Source: Diadema setosum
Taxonomy: Eukaryota; Echinodermata; Echinoidea; Diadematoida; Diadematidae
NCBI GenBank assembly: GCA_033980235.1
Contig: CM067066.1
Span: forward strand, 37,323,455 to 37,387,454
Length of the DNA: 64,000 nt
Reading direction: 5' to 3'
The notes under the pieces were generated by a model. That model was not told the DNA's origin. It did not search any database and worked only from the letters and a program-made list of their open reading frames with translations. Below are positions 39,691-52,202 of this stretch, piece by piece (within the stretch, counting starts at the first letter, position 1; each line of letters begins with the position of its first letter). A program made the translations under genes and the position numbers.

Positions 39691-42091
39691 AATGTTAACA
39701 ACATTAAACAAATTTGACTAACACGTACCTGAGTATAATTGTTATGTATACAAATTCCCACTTATCAACTATAAATCTATTTTTTTTTTCAATTTTTTAT
39801 TTGTTTATTCATTTATTCATTTATTCCTTTATTCATCCATTCACTCTAGTAGAATGATATGATACACAAACTGATGGAAAACTGAAATTCTGCAGTAACC
39901 ACACCCTGTGACGATTTAGCGCAGTCCGGGATCCCTCGTATTTCCACATCACATTCACCTACACACGTGTGAAACTGCATCGCATGGCAGACATCGCACG
40001 CCAGGGAGCTCCGACCAGTGTCATGTACAACAGGACACACACACACACACACACCCTCACAGACACATACACACGCATGCATGAACAGACTTCGGTTTAT
40101 TGTGCATAATGGAAAAGCGAGCATCATACAGCACGAGGCGCCACGGGGAAGCTTCGAGAGCTAGGGAGGCAGCAGCAGCGTCGCAAGCAGCCACACCTAG
40201 TTCTCTTGCATTTGTGTATTTCACGTAGTTCATTCTTATCGTAAGGCATCATGTGTGCAGAAACATACACAAAGCACACACACACGCACACACACACACA
40301 CATTATACACACAATCACTAAAATATACACACACACATATTCGTCAACACGAACAAGTGCATCAATACGCGCGTACAAGCACAACGACACGTTTACCATG
40401 CCCCGATACACAACTCTCCAGAACGTGTGAAATCAATAGATTTAATGTTCTACAAGTTTCTATCCCCTCCGTATACTGCATCATGCCGAGTGCTCAGCCG
40501 ATGGTAATGAAAAAAAAAAAAAACACACACACACTCAAACGCACACACACAAACAAACAAACAGACAAACAGACACACACTCACATAACCTTTTCTCATT
40601 TCTCCAGAAATATGAATAGTACTTTGCAGAATAAAGTATAGGATTTGTTAATTTGATATTCAGAGCTATGTCACACGCAAACAAACGCGATGATGTTTAT
40701 TAATGTATGGTATCATCGTTCTGACGACGATTCAATTTCTCATCTTTATTTCATGTGGAATAAATGGCGAAAATTCTCAGTACTGTTCTATTGAGACGCA
40801 ATTGAAAATGAATAATTCCAATGCCACTTGGGGACTAGATGGACGGGATGATTTTCAGAAACATTGTAAACTCTCACGAAACTCAACAGCCTAAAATACT
40901 AAAATGCAATGTAACAATAAGCGTCTGAGTCGTGTCGAACTGACGAGAAATTCAGACGAGAAGATGAACATTCCATGCCCAATTTATTAGCCCAAACTAT
41001 TTAAGACATGATAGGACTAAATGCAGAGTTTACCAATGTCGACACAATGGTGTCGCATGTGATCTACCTATTAAAACCTTTACGTTTTACCATTATCATT
41101 CTACCACAACTAGACCCAGATACCTAATGGTGTAATGGCTAAGCTCCCGGAGATAACTCTTTCTATCACATTAGCGCGACAGATGTTTTGCCATTACCAC
41201 CACTCCCCAACTCTCCCTTCCCCTCTCTCTTCTCTCACTCTCTTTCTCTCTCTCTCTCCCTCTCCCTCTCTCTCTTCTCTCTTTCTCTCTTTATTTCTCT
41301 CGTTCTCGGTTTCTGTCTCTCTGCATCGTTTGTCCGTTCGTTTGTTTGTTTTACTTTTTTTTCTCCTTTCATTTGCTTTGCACATTAAGGTCACACTGAA
41401 TAGTCTTCTCGACTCCCCTCCGATCTCCGGGCAGACTTTTAACGATGTCTTGCTCGCTTCTTATGAGGATCTCACGGGATCCTATAATAGTGATGGGCGG
41501 GGTAATTACACGACTGGGAATTAACTCCTAGAACCAGACCGAGTTCAGAATGCATCAGCATTAGAAGCTATTTGTCACTTTTGATTTGTCACCAATGACA
41601 AACTACACTTCAACTAAGATGTCGTACATTTTGCATTCGAGAGTTAAACTCTTATTTATAGATAATCCGGTTGTTAAAAAGGCACATTTACCGCGATTTG
41701 ATATGCACTATGTAGCGATTGGTTTCACTCGTGGTTATAGCTAAAAGACCTTTCTTCAAAAAGATAGGATGGGACTCGCTACTCCAACGAAACTATTGCA
41801 TGTGAGTCCAATCAAGGAATCAGACCTGAAGCGCGTTATGAGTATACCCTATACATTTCACTGCAGCATGAACCCGTTGATATTTTGAGCTAAATTTATC
41901 CTTCTGAAAATGAAGGAAAAATAGATGTTATCTGGGCACAAGGTATTTTCTGAGATGTGTGAATAAAAGCAGAGAGCTATATGGATTTATCGATTGTACT
42001 TACTCACTAACAACATAGGTACATTTAGGTTAAGTAGAAGAATATTAGGCCAGATCATCTTTTGAAAAGCAACAACACCTGCTATGCGCAC

Positions 42092-42092
<1 letters not shown>

Positions 42093-42162
<70 letters not shown>
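42093..42162. repeat. (CA)n microsatellite
   Basis: A perfect CA run of about 35 units. Confidence 0.95.
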
Positions 42163-42163
<1 letters not shown>

Positions 42164-42330
42164 TAAATGCTCGTAGACATTAACTGCGAGGAAAATCACG
42201 AAAATTGCTCCTTCACTGTAGAGAGAAAAAAAAGTGCCATAAGTTGATGCTATAGGCGCACAGTGGTCAACGTTGAAGTCTGCCGGTTCATTCTGCCTTT
42301 CTCTTACCTTTCTTCAGCTGACACGCCCTA

Positions 42331-42378
<48 letters not shown>

Positions 42379-43164
42379 CACCCCCCCCCCCCTCTCTCTC
42401 TCTCTCCTTTTCAAGTAAACTCAAAATACTGCAAACTCATTTAAGCTGATTCTGTGGAACGGTACCCCGTCCTTCATTCATTCCGATAATTGCACGCCTA
42501 GTCACACGTCCATTTCCGATTTTTTTTTCCTTAAGGGTAATGCCGTTGGGGGGGGGGGGATGCTTCAAAATACTGGATAATAAGAAGAGGAATTCGTAAT
42601 GAAGGAGCAAAAAAAATGGATGACCACCGATGATGATGGGAAGGGTTACCATTTCATGGTGATGTGATTGCGCGATGTCTTGATGCGCATGCCTTTAAAA
42701 CATCCACGATTCTTTGTAGTAATTGCAATATGCATTTTACGACGTCACTTGCATTTCAGCTGATAAGGAACTGATGCGAAAGCTGCGACAAGAATTGATG
42801 TTAATCGATTGGGAAATTCGATGAAAAGCATTCGATGTATGAGAAATGTAAGTGTAAAGTGTAAACGCTGCAAAATAATTCATTAAGTGCTTGATTCGTT
42901 AAAGTCATTTGCTATTTAAGTCATTTTCGGCGCGGAAGTAAAGAAGATCAAATCAAATTGACGTATTTTTTTTAGTTCCTTCGAAATATGTTCTTTTCTA
43001 ATCGTTTTTCTTAGATTTTCAATTCAATTCAAATCTGATTTCCAACATCACATAAATTCGTTTAGAATTGTCAATATGTTCACTTTCAAAATTGTTCAAA
43101 GTTCGTCATTACATGTCTTTTATAGAATTAAGCCGAGAATTCAGGTAAATTTCATGTACATTCA

Positions 43165-43203
43165 AACACACATACACACGAACACACACACACACGCGAA
43201 CAC

Positions 43204-43258
<55 letters not shown>
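43165..43258. repeat. (CA)n microsatellite
   Basis: An imperfect then perfect CA run. A second CA/CT/C-run compound lies at 42325-42405. Confidence 0.95.
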
Positions 43259-43261
<3 letters not shown>

Positions 43262-44784
43262 ATGACTGGCATGCAAATGCCAATAACACATTTGATCCAA
43301 CAAAGACGTGGCACGCCCTAATGTTATATCAAAGACGGCGTTCCCATTCGGTTCTGTGTGTCTCTCAACAATGTAGAATTAAATTGGGCAAAGTCTCATG
43401 GGTTGCTGGGGGGGGGGGGGGGGGGGCGCTGGGCCTCGCATGGACACAATCTCAAATGTTGATTTGACTTGCATGGCGAACCAAATCGTACGTATCAGGT
43501 TCAGCACTTGATACCCACGACGTGCCGTACTTGGACCCCTTGGCGCAATTCCGCGTGCAGCGTTCCGTTCAACGACCATTATCTAACGGGGCTTGAGGAA
43601 ACAAGACGCGACTCTACGTGTCATTTCAAATTACGGACAAGCCGCGATTTCTGGCGTCATAATCGGGATGATCAGCACTATGTCTGCATTTCAACATAAT
43701 CCCTTGATGACGATCACATGGGAAAGATATTGTATCGTTTGGGCAAATACCCGCCTCGATATTATGCATGAAGCACCGGAAATTTGCAATGAGCTACGTC
43801 CTCAGACTCTAGCTGCGCCTCTGTGAAAGTCATCGTGAAAGTGCTATTTTCATACTCAGACAAACAGCAAGTGCCCGTCTGCCTGCCTAGATTGGCTTTC
43901 TTCTCGTCCGACCTGTGAGAAGGTGGTACTGTTGAAAGGGCCAGGACACGGCTTATTAAAGCAAATACGACATGAGCCCTCTGTACTCGCCGAGGCGGTG
44001 ATCGAGCGGGTACAAGACTCGGTCCGACAACTTTGCCTGCTCTGCGCAAGCTGAGCCAATATTTCGGCGTTGCATTGACACACACACACACAAAGAAAGA
44101 AATCACGTACGATGGCATGACAAAAACGACGACCTTTTCTCCTTGTTCATTTTGCATGGTTCTTCGGTCCATTCTCCGCATCAGAGCAACACAATTTATA
44201 CAGTCCGTTCATCTATTAATCACTAATCTATAAATCCCTTGGGATTTCGACCAAGTTTTGTCAAGACGTGTTTTCATGTCCGTTTACTGCTGCAAGTTTC
44301 TTTATTTTCGTATTGGCTTGACTCCACGCAATATAAAGTGCAATTATTATCAATTTATACGCAATGATACAACCAAAAGACAAATGAAGAAAGGGAAATG
44401 AAAGACGTATGGTTAGATTAGAATGTTTGAGAGATGATATCAGTTTTTGCTATCACCATCTCACCCACTACTGACAGGTACTGTTGATCAATACATGCGC
44501 CCTTCTCCTCCCCCTACAAAACCGTACTATCTAATATGCCATAATATCTTGGGTCAATATCCATCTCTGCCCAGACTTCGAAGTTGTAAAGATAGGCTTG
44601 GATGCTGACAACTATCACCTCGAGAGTACATGCCGAAAGTTCTTCCGGGTTGATTATTGTATCATGCCTGTCACGTAAGAATTTTTGTGGACCATCATTC
44701 TGCATACCAAATAACCCCCCCCCCCCCCCCCCAAAAAAAAAAAAATGTTGTTGGTCTGGATCTCGATGAAAAAACAACGATTTA

Positions 44785-44935
44785 TGGTGTTTAACCCGGT
44801 GAAGTTGGTCCACCTCGCATCCAACTGGACCCCATGGAAGACCAGCTTAACGTAGCTGAATATGGGCTATCCAGCCATCTTTTCAGATGGAAAATGAACA
44901 AACAAAAACAAACAAACAACAAACAAAAAACTAAT
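44785..44935 (+). mobile_element. Possible SINE/LINE tail with (AAAC)n end
   Basis: A non-AT-rich segment (GGACCCCATGGAAGACCAGC, then TATGGGCTATCCAGCC) is followed by an A-rich AACAAACAAAAACAAAC tail, the layout of a retroposon 3' end. The family is not identified. Confidence 0.35.
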
Positions 44936-45282
44936 AATGAGATATAGAGGGAAAGTTTTAGAAGATTTATCTTTGTTCTTTTCGCTGGGTTCTGGGTTTC
45001 CTACATCAATATATAGATAAGTTCACCACTTGGGCTCCGTAATAATGCAAGATCTTAGTCATATTTCATATTGGATGTATCGTTCGATACACCGTTCCAA
45101 TGACTGCATAGAAACAGAAACAACAACAACAAATTTGAAGACATTCATGTTGCATTATTACTAATGCTTAGACCAGGTAGGCAGAAAAGGTCATCCTTAT
45201 GCAGCAAAAGATGATCCCAGGATGCGTATAACAACCTTATTAATGGCACTTCTGCCGAAGACACACCTGTGTCTACTGTTAA

Positions 45283-46263
45283 CCCTATAAAAAGCACAAG
45301 AGGGGGGGGGGGGGCACATTGTGCCCCTACCAGATTTTCGTTTGCCACTCCTACACCCTTTACCCGATTTCAACCAAATTTGGTAACTTTTCCTAAAATC
45401 TTATTGCAGACATTTTGATATATAGTTTAGCTATATCTGATATTGCTGGTTGCCATGGCAACCGTAAACTGACAACCATGTTCATCAGATTTTGCATGTT
45501 TTTCTGTTCAAATATTATTTCAATCAACAATATAATAATGGATGAAATGAGGGTTTTCTTGGCTGTAATTTGCTGAAGGACCAAAATGTGAAGTAATTAT
45601 GGTCTTGAATTACCCTGAATAGGTCTTCTTGTTATTTCCTTTATTTTTATTTCAGATAGGCATCAAACAATAGATATAATAGAAATAATGAAAATACAGC
45701 ATTTTCCGAAGACTATCCTTTTATTTTGTGACATTATCACACCAGCCTTGCCTGTAATATCATTTGATGATCATATTATCAATCTGCAAACTTAAAATTC
45801 CATTATGATATTATTATTAGATGTGAAACCAATATTTGTACATATCCCAATCAATATCATAGGTTTCATACACACCATGTATTTCTTTATATTGTAATGA
45901 ATAGCGCCCCACATGTTGACCTTGAGAAATTTCAACCATAACAAATAATGAAGGTTGACTTGCTTTTCCTTTGTGGCAAATATGAAAATGATTGATATAA
46001 AATAAAAACATATACACTGGGATAAATAAATATAAAGAAAAAATATGATTTCAGCATATTTCATATGTATTTCTTTATATTTTGGTAAATAGCGCCCTTA
46101 ATAGGTGACCTTGAAAATTTTCAAATGTTGGGTCACGTATAAGTTGCTCTACCGATGTGCCAAATATGATGGTGATACATCATATAATAAAGAAGTTATA
46201 TAGGGGGGCACAATGTGCCCCTTGGGCCTGGAAGGGGTCAAAAATAGCTTGGGCTTTATAGGG
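45283..46263. mobile_element. piggyBac-like non-autonomous element (981 bp)
   Basis: It is flanked by TTAA (45279-45282 and 46264-46267) with terminal inverted repeats CCCTATAAA...TTTATAGGG. A CCCT-type end with a TTAA duplication is the piggyBac signature. Subterminal palindromes GGGGCACATTGTGCCCC (left) and GGGGCACAATGTGCCCC (right) sit near both ends. Inside is a diverged direct duplication of about 170 bp (units near 45870 and 46060, each with TGTATTTCTTTATATT and AATAGCGCCC). No transposase is seen. It carries one perfect X-box. Confidence 0.75.
45449..45462. promoter_or_regulatory. RFX X-box palindrome GTTGCCATGGCAAC
   Basis: This is a third perfect X-box. The palindrome extends to GGTTGCCATGGCAACC at 45448-45463. 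It lies within the piggyBac-like MITE 45283-46263, about 2.7 kb downstream of exon 1 in gene 1's direction. Confidence 0.5.
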
Positions 46264-47194
46264 TTAAGGGAAATATCTGAAGAGTTTCTGTACAAAACAA
46301 AAAGGCAGGCAAACAAACATGAAAAAGGTAGTAAGTTCAAATCGGTGTGACCTGTCCATCATTCATAATCTCATATCCTGTCCTTTTGCACATGATAAAT
46401 GATGAAGAGAAGAAGTGTGTCACCCAAAACTATAAAATTGTTTGACACAGTTAAAACAGAAAAAGAGAATATATTGAATCAGAGTAATCATGAAGTTCAA
46501 ATATTCAAACCATCGACGCTCTATGAGAATAATCGGAACTGGCATAAATGGGAACGAATTTAATGCGCCAACGAGGTTATACCACGCATTAGTAGAAATG
46601 GAAATCAATATTCCATTGATTGAAAAAAAAAATCTCGAAATATGACTACCTCATATGCGCGCTTCTTTAGCGAATGAATGGACGCTTCGTCACTCTGTAT
46701 TCAAAACATATTATGAGAACAGAATAGTACACATTCATGCACTTCAAATGTAACTGCAGATGCTGTGAGCATTAAACCAGGGTACCTATTCATATCCTAG
46801 AATTTCTGTTCGAAGGTTATCCTTTTATGAAAATAATGACCGGGGGGGGGGGGGGCGTTGGCGATAAAGAGGGAAATATGAGGGTAGGCAGGGAAAATAG
46901 AGGAAGAGAGGAAAACGTTTTACTGAGATATGTGAAAGAATACAATCATTAACGGAGGTAAATAGGCAAAAGCATTGACCTGGGAATTTCATCATGGAGG
47001 AGCTGCCCTAGCGATGCCTACAATGCTATAATTTGTTGCCATCTTCGTCGATGGGTGCAGCGACCCGCTGTGGGCTTTCTCAGGCGGAAAACACTGACAG
47101 CGAGCAAAAGAGGGCGTGGCTACCAATGATGTGGTCAGCCATGAGATCGCGTCGTAGGAAGGGGAACACAAACTCTCCCTCTCTCCTCATCTCT

Positions 47195-47206
47195 CATCTC
47201 CTCCCC

Positions 47207-47255
<49 letters not shown>

Positions 47256-47335
47256 AGCTCTTTCTCCATCTCTTCCCCTCCCCCTCTCTTCCCCTCTCTA
47301 TCTTTGTCTCTCTCTCTATTGCTCTCTCTAGCTCT
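47195..47335. repeat. (CT)n-rich tract
   Basis: Mostly CT dinucleotides and TCTC/CCCCTC variants on the plus strand. Similar tracts occur at 13420-13500, 18076-18101, 34925-35055, 41215-41310 and 55600-55720. Confidence 0.9.
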
Positions 47336-48029
47336 ACATCGCAGAGTGAACGAAGAATGATACACATGATGGTAACATCGATGTTTATCAATGATGTGGA
47401 TAACACAAATCGCATGTTGATACAATAATACATAAGGGTGTATGTGCGGATGCATTTTTTTTTTGTGGTGATATTCTTTGCAAATCGTTGTCTCTATTAT
47501 GCCAACATAGTGTAAATACCACGGGAAAACATCACTCTGAATTCCATGGAAACTAACAACGCCGCACGGTATTTTCACAAGATACAAGCTCACACACAAT
47601 CACCGGTATACATGGAGAACATACAGCCAGATCTAACAGACGTACATGCTAAATTCTCGTTCGAACATAATCCATCAGGCTTGGACCTGTACGACTGCGA
47701 GTACATTAAAGATGGTGAGCTTCGGTGAATTTCAACAAAAGGGGAATTTCGAATACTAAAGGATGAAAATCGTGTAGCGTGAAAAGTGATTTATGATGAG
47801 TGATAATGCTTCGCTAAAACAAATCATTGATGTAATTCACTGATGAAAGTTAATTGCTGGATGAAGCTTAGATTGATATGAAGCTGTTTGTCATAACAAA
47901 GGAAGGGTGACATACATCATTTACACTGATTCCAGACATATTTGGTACCTTACACTGTCGTAGTTTAATCTCCTTCGAGGCATACATAAATCTAAAGCAA
48001 ATTCAAAATGATGGATTTGCACTATAAGG

Positions 48030-48069
<40 letters not shown>

Positions 48070-48188
48070 GCGTTGCTTTCCGAACTTGAAATGTACAGCA
48101 AAAGAGATCATAAACAGCTAAGAATTAAAAGGGCCCTGGCATTAGAGATAAAGTTTAACAGACGGAATACTCGCAAGAGCTTACTTAC

Positions 48189-48297
48189 CATCAGAATCGA
48201 AATGCTCCCAGACGCCGGCAAAATCATCGGCAGTAAGAGGTTGATCCTGGGACAGTAAATCGCTGTACGACCTGAGTTTTGCTGCTTTGCATGCCAT
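48189..48297 (-). CDS. Coding exon 1 of a calbindin/calretinin-family EF-hand protein (5' end of gene)
   Basis: Reading on the minus strand from the ATG whose A is at 48297, 36 codons plus one base are open and end at a strong donor (GATG|GTAAGTAA, intron starts 48188). The peptide begins MACKAAKLRSYSDLL and ends LTADDFAGVWEHFDSD plus the first base of a Gly codon. This matches the family's start: a short variable N-terminus, then the entering helix of EF-hand 1 with the W-x-H-F-D-x-D signature seen in calretinin and calbindin. The split codon (phase 1) is completed exactly by the exon at 10281-10354, giving the loop DSDGNGYIEGKE. Family members are cytosolic six-EF-hand Ca2+ buffers/sensors, often in neurons and sensory cells. 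The ATG is the first Met compatible with the frame, with A-rich sequence just upstream. Whether the orthologue is calbindin, calretinin or secretagogin cannot be decided from EF1 alone. Confidence 0.87.
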
Positions 48298-48620
48298 TTT
48301 TTGTATTTTTCTCGTAAATCTCTCTATAACTCTCCGTCCGAGTCTCTATCCAACCAAATAAGGCCCAGAGTGGCGGCGCGCGATCCACTTGAAGCTTTCA
48401 AACGCGAGCAGGTAAAAACCCCAGGAAACCGAAATCCGCAGACGTTCTAGCTGTGACTGCGCGATGAAATAACGCCGAAACAAAGAAAGAGATGCGGTTG
48501 AGGTAAGCCGACAGCTCGTCAAACTGACACGAAAGGGGATAAAAGGTTATTGGTAGTTCATGTACTTCAAAACGATGGCGGCTGAGCTACGAAAGAGTGC
48601 GTAGTAAGCGTCCAATAAAT
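48298..48620 (-). promoter_or_regulatory. CpG-rich candidate promoter/5' UTR of the calbindin-family gene, with CArG box
   Basis: Immediately upstream of the exon-1 ATG the sequence changes from AT-rich to CpG-rich (many CG dinucleotides between about 48340 and 48610). A perfect CArG box, CCAAATAAGG (CC[A/T]6GG, the SRF/MADS-box site), is at 48354-48363, about 57 bp from the ATG. A YY1-like ATGGCGGC is at 48574-48581. CCAAT pentamers occur on the plus strand at 48612-48616 and on the minus strand at 48549-48553. No convincing TATA box faces the gene: the GGATAAAAGG at 48537 points the other way. The transcription start is not resolved, so some of this may be transcribed leader. Confidence 0.5.
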
Positions 48621-49325
48621 TGTCCCGTTTTCGGAAGGTGGTTTGGCACGGCTGTGTCAACACCCAACGCAGAACTTGGCATCTAAAGACAATATTCAGC
48701 CGCTCACACCTGTTAGACCCTACACGATAGCATCAGCGTGTAGTTCTTGCACTCTGGCTCACTCATGCACATACACAAACACACACACACTCACACACAC
48801 ACATGTATATAATATACACACACGCACACATATATATAATACAGACACACACATGCACATGTGTATATCTTTATACACAAATACACACTTACACACACAC
48901 ACACACAGCCGCTAGTCTGTAGACTGCGCAGCCATTAGCTTCCATCTACCGATTTTTCTGACAAAAAAAAGCATACAAATCTGAAAGTATACAATGGTAT
49001 ATATATCCATACAGACAAACAAACACACACATATTGACATTCTCCCTTTCGCTATTCATATCTCATCTTTCCCTCTATATATTCTGATCACTCAGCTCCT
49101 ATTCTGTCTCGTTCTCCATATCATTATTACACTCATACATAACACAAGGAGGAAAAAATGAGGGGCACACAATCGTACGGCATGCCCCTATGAAATGATG
49201 TCCATGATAATATATTTGATATTGCACATAATGAGTAAGATGGGATCACGGAGAGATCATACACAAAAATAACTGCAATTTTGTTTATCATTTTCAATGT
49301 GTTTATGGGAGTTAAAATATGACTT

Positions 49326-49327
<2 letters not shown>

Positions 49328-49372
<45 letters not shown>
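49328..49372. repeat. (TA)n microsatellite
   Basis: A perfect TA run. Another lies at 48041-48068, about 120 bp inside intron 1 from the exon-1 donor. Confidence 0.95.
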
Positions 49373-49374
<2 letters not shown>

Positions 49375-51644
49375 AAGAAAAAAAACCCTGTTTTATTAGT
49401 GAGAAAATGAAGGAAAAGGGATTTCATGGAAATAGATAGACGTAACACCTGTCGCAATTAAACTTGGGTAAAGATTAGAGCTGAAATTCTGACCATAAAA
49501 TTTAACATGCCATAATTCAGCTTGAAGCGGAAATGGGCGTGTCAAGTACATTTTTTTTTCCAGCTAAAGTGAGATAGGATGATCGCAGGATTTAGCCGAT
49601 AAGTCATACGCGCATAGAACGATAAACTGCTAATTCCAGATAGTGGAGCGGCATAGCCGAACAATTGTGCATTTTGTGATAAAAGCACCAAATTTCGTAC
49701 ACAGGTTGACAATTACGTTCAGATTAAATTTAGATATTGGGCCATCCTAAATAGCGCCCTCAACGTCCATGGCAGCCATTTTTCAAAATGGCTGCCATAA
49801 ATGCCATGTTTTCGTAAAATTTGCTAATTTTAGGAGAGAAGAGTAAACAAGATTTTGGTCACAAATGGGAAATTACATTCAAAATAAATCTAGATATCGA
49901 GCCATCGGGAATAGCGCCCTCAACGCCCATGGCAGCCATTTTTCAAAATGGCCGCCATAAATGTCATTTTTTTCAAAACATTTGCTGACTTCAGAAGGGA
50001 AAGCCAGTAAGATTTTGCAAACAAGTGGGAAATTACATTCAAAATGAATTTTAATATTTTGCCATTGTTAACTGCGCCCTCAACGTCCATGACAGCCATT
50101 TTTTAAAATGGCTGTCTAATGTGCCACTTCTATGATTTTGCAAATTTCAGAAGAGAAAAGTTAATAAGATTTTGCCCATAAATGTTAATTACATTCAAAA
50201 TAAATCTAGATATTGGGCCATCGGAAATTGCGCCCTCAACGGCCATGGTAGCCATTTTCTCAAAATGGCCGCCATAAATGCCATTTTTTGTTTAAAAATG
50301 CAAATTTCAGAAGGAAGAGCCAATTTTTTTCTCTCTTTTGTGCAAACAAGCAGGAAATTACATCCAAAATAAATCCAGATATTTGGCAATTGAAAATTGC
50401 GCCCTCAATGGCTATGGCAGCCTTTTTTTTTTTTTTAATGGTCACCATAAGTGCCACTTTTTCATTAAAAAAAAATGCTAATTTCAAAAGGAAAAGTCAA
50501 TGAAATTCTGGTTATAAATGGGAAATGACATTCAAAATGGCCGCCATAAATGCTATATTTTCGAAAAGATTTACTAAAATCAGAAGGAAAAGCCAACGAG
50601 ATTTTGCAAACAGGTGGGAAATTACATTCAAAAGTAAACTTATTGGGCCATTGCAAATTGCCCCCTCAATGGCCATTCCAGCCATTTTTCAAAATGGCCA
50701 CCATGAATGTCTTTTTTTTTTTTTTGCAGACGTCAATCAGAATTTCCACAAAGGTGGAAAATTACATTCAAACTGAATTTAATAATAGGCCATCCAAAAG
50801 TGCACCCTCAACAGCCATAGCAGCCACTAAGTTTCAAACAGCTGCCATGGATGCCCCCCCCCCCCCCCCCCCACCATTTTTTTCCAAAAATTTGCTGATG
50901 TCAGAAGGAAAAGTCAATAAGACTTTGAAAACAAGTTGAAAATTCTGCTCAAAAATAAATTTAAGTCTAAGGTCTTCTTAGAAGGCGCCCTCAAGGGCCA
51001 TGCTGACCGCCATGGATGTCTGCTTCTTTTTTATTTTCTTTTTTTTTTTGGAAAGATTTGCTAATATCAGAGAGAAAAATCAATGAAATTTGTACATATG
51101 TTGAAAATCATATTCAAAAGAAAATAATATATGAGGCCATTACAAATGGCAACATCAACAACCATGGCAGCCATTTTCCAAATGGCCACTATAAATGCTA
51201 TTTATTTTTTGAAAATATGATAATGCCAGAAGACAATACAATTTCTTGTGGAAATTGACAAAAGACATTCAAATAAATTCAAGTTTGAATTTGAATTTGA
51301 AATGAAGATATTGAGCCACCATTTAAACATCGTCCCCAACGGCTATGGCAGCTCTTTGTCAAAATGGCTTCCACACACTCCTTTTTTTTTATTTGCCTAT
51401 TCCAGAAGGAGAAAGCAATAGAATACTGCTGAAGAGCAGTTAAATCTAATGCAATCTGGTGTTCAAAGAAATTTAAATTGAAAAAAAAAAGGTTTCATTG
51501 ATGGGTTAGTTCTAAATTCATGTTTTCAGTTTAGTTCTAATTGCAGTATTTTGCGTGTGACGGCTAGCAGTATGGATATCAAATGTATGTGTTTTTATGG
51601 AAGCATAGCATAAAGTCTTTTTCGTAAAAATGAAAGGCCATTAA

Positions 51645-52202
51645 AGGGAAGATAAACCCCAAGAGCAATGTGGATTGAGTGAAAGCAGCAACATTAGTAG
51701 AACACATCCGTGAAAGTTTGAAGAAAATCGGACAATCGATGCAAAAGTTATGAATTTTTAAACTTTTGGTGTTGGAACCGCTGGATGAGGAGACTACTAG
51801 AGGTTATGACGTATGAGTGGACAAGAATGCCAAGAAAATATAAAGAAAATACTATAAAAATCAATTTTTCATGAAAATTACAAATTCCATCAACTTGATA
51901 TTGACATATGTTAAGAGTAGCAATTATTCCCCCTGCTTTCTGAAAGCGGTTGGTCCATTGCTCTTTCATAATTCTAGAAAAGTGAATTTTTGTCGAATTT
52001 CCTTTATATTTTCTTTGTATTGTTGTCCACTCATACGTCATAACCTCTAGTAGTCTCCTCATCCAGCGGTTCCAACACCAAAACTTTAAAAATTCATAAC
52101 TTTTGCATCGATTGTCCGATTTTCTTCAAACTTTCACTGATGTGTTCTACTAATGTTGCTGCTTTCACTCAATCCACATTGCTCTTTGGGTTTATCTTCC
52201 CT
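51645..52202. mobile_element. 558-bp TTAA-flanked foldback MITE, copy 2
   Basis: It is the same element as 6584-7141 with TTAA at 51641-51644 and 52203-52206. The centre is in the opposite orientation to copy 1. It sits at the middle of the large foldback 49642-54272, between its two arms, so it inserted into that element's loop. Confidence 0.85.

Larger units (their letters stand above)
10355..48188 (-). other. Intron 1 (37.8 kb) of the calbindin-family gene
   Basis: It is bounded by the GTAAGT donor after exon 1 and the TTCTTTCCAG acceptor before exon 2, and the two flanking exons join seamlessly in frame. No other convincing exon was seen inside. The intron holds mobile elements, microsatellites, a tRNA-like gene and three RFX X-box palindromes, each listed separately. 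Stretches not otherwise listed (for example 11400-13440, 16640-18060, 19250-25310, 25670-31170, 37000-39500, 40650-42090, 46270-47200) are AT-rich single-copy-looking sequence in which I see no gene. Confidence 0.85.

Noticed and set aside
43762..44181. 139-residue minus-strand frame in a GC-richer stretch
   Set aside because: It passes through a (GT)n microsatellite, has no domain and overlaps equally long frames on the plus strand.
47546..47728. 60-residue plus-strand frame ending at a GATG|GTGAGC donor-like site
   Set aside because: No credible acceptor upstream and no recognisable domain. It lies antisense within intron 1.
48536..48546. GGATAAAAGG as a TATA box for the calbindin-family gene
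   Set aside because: It is oriented toward the plus strand, away from the gene.
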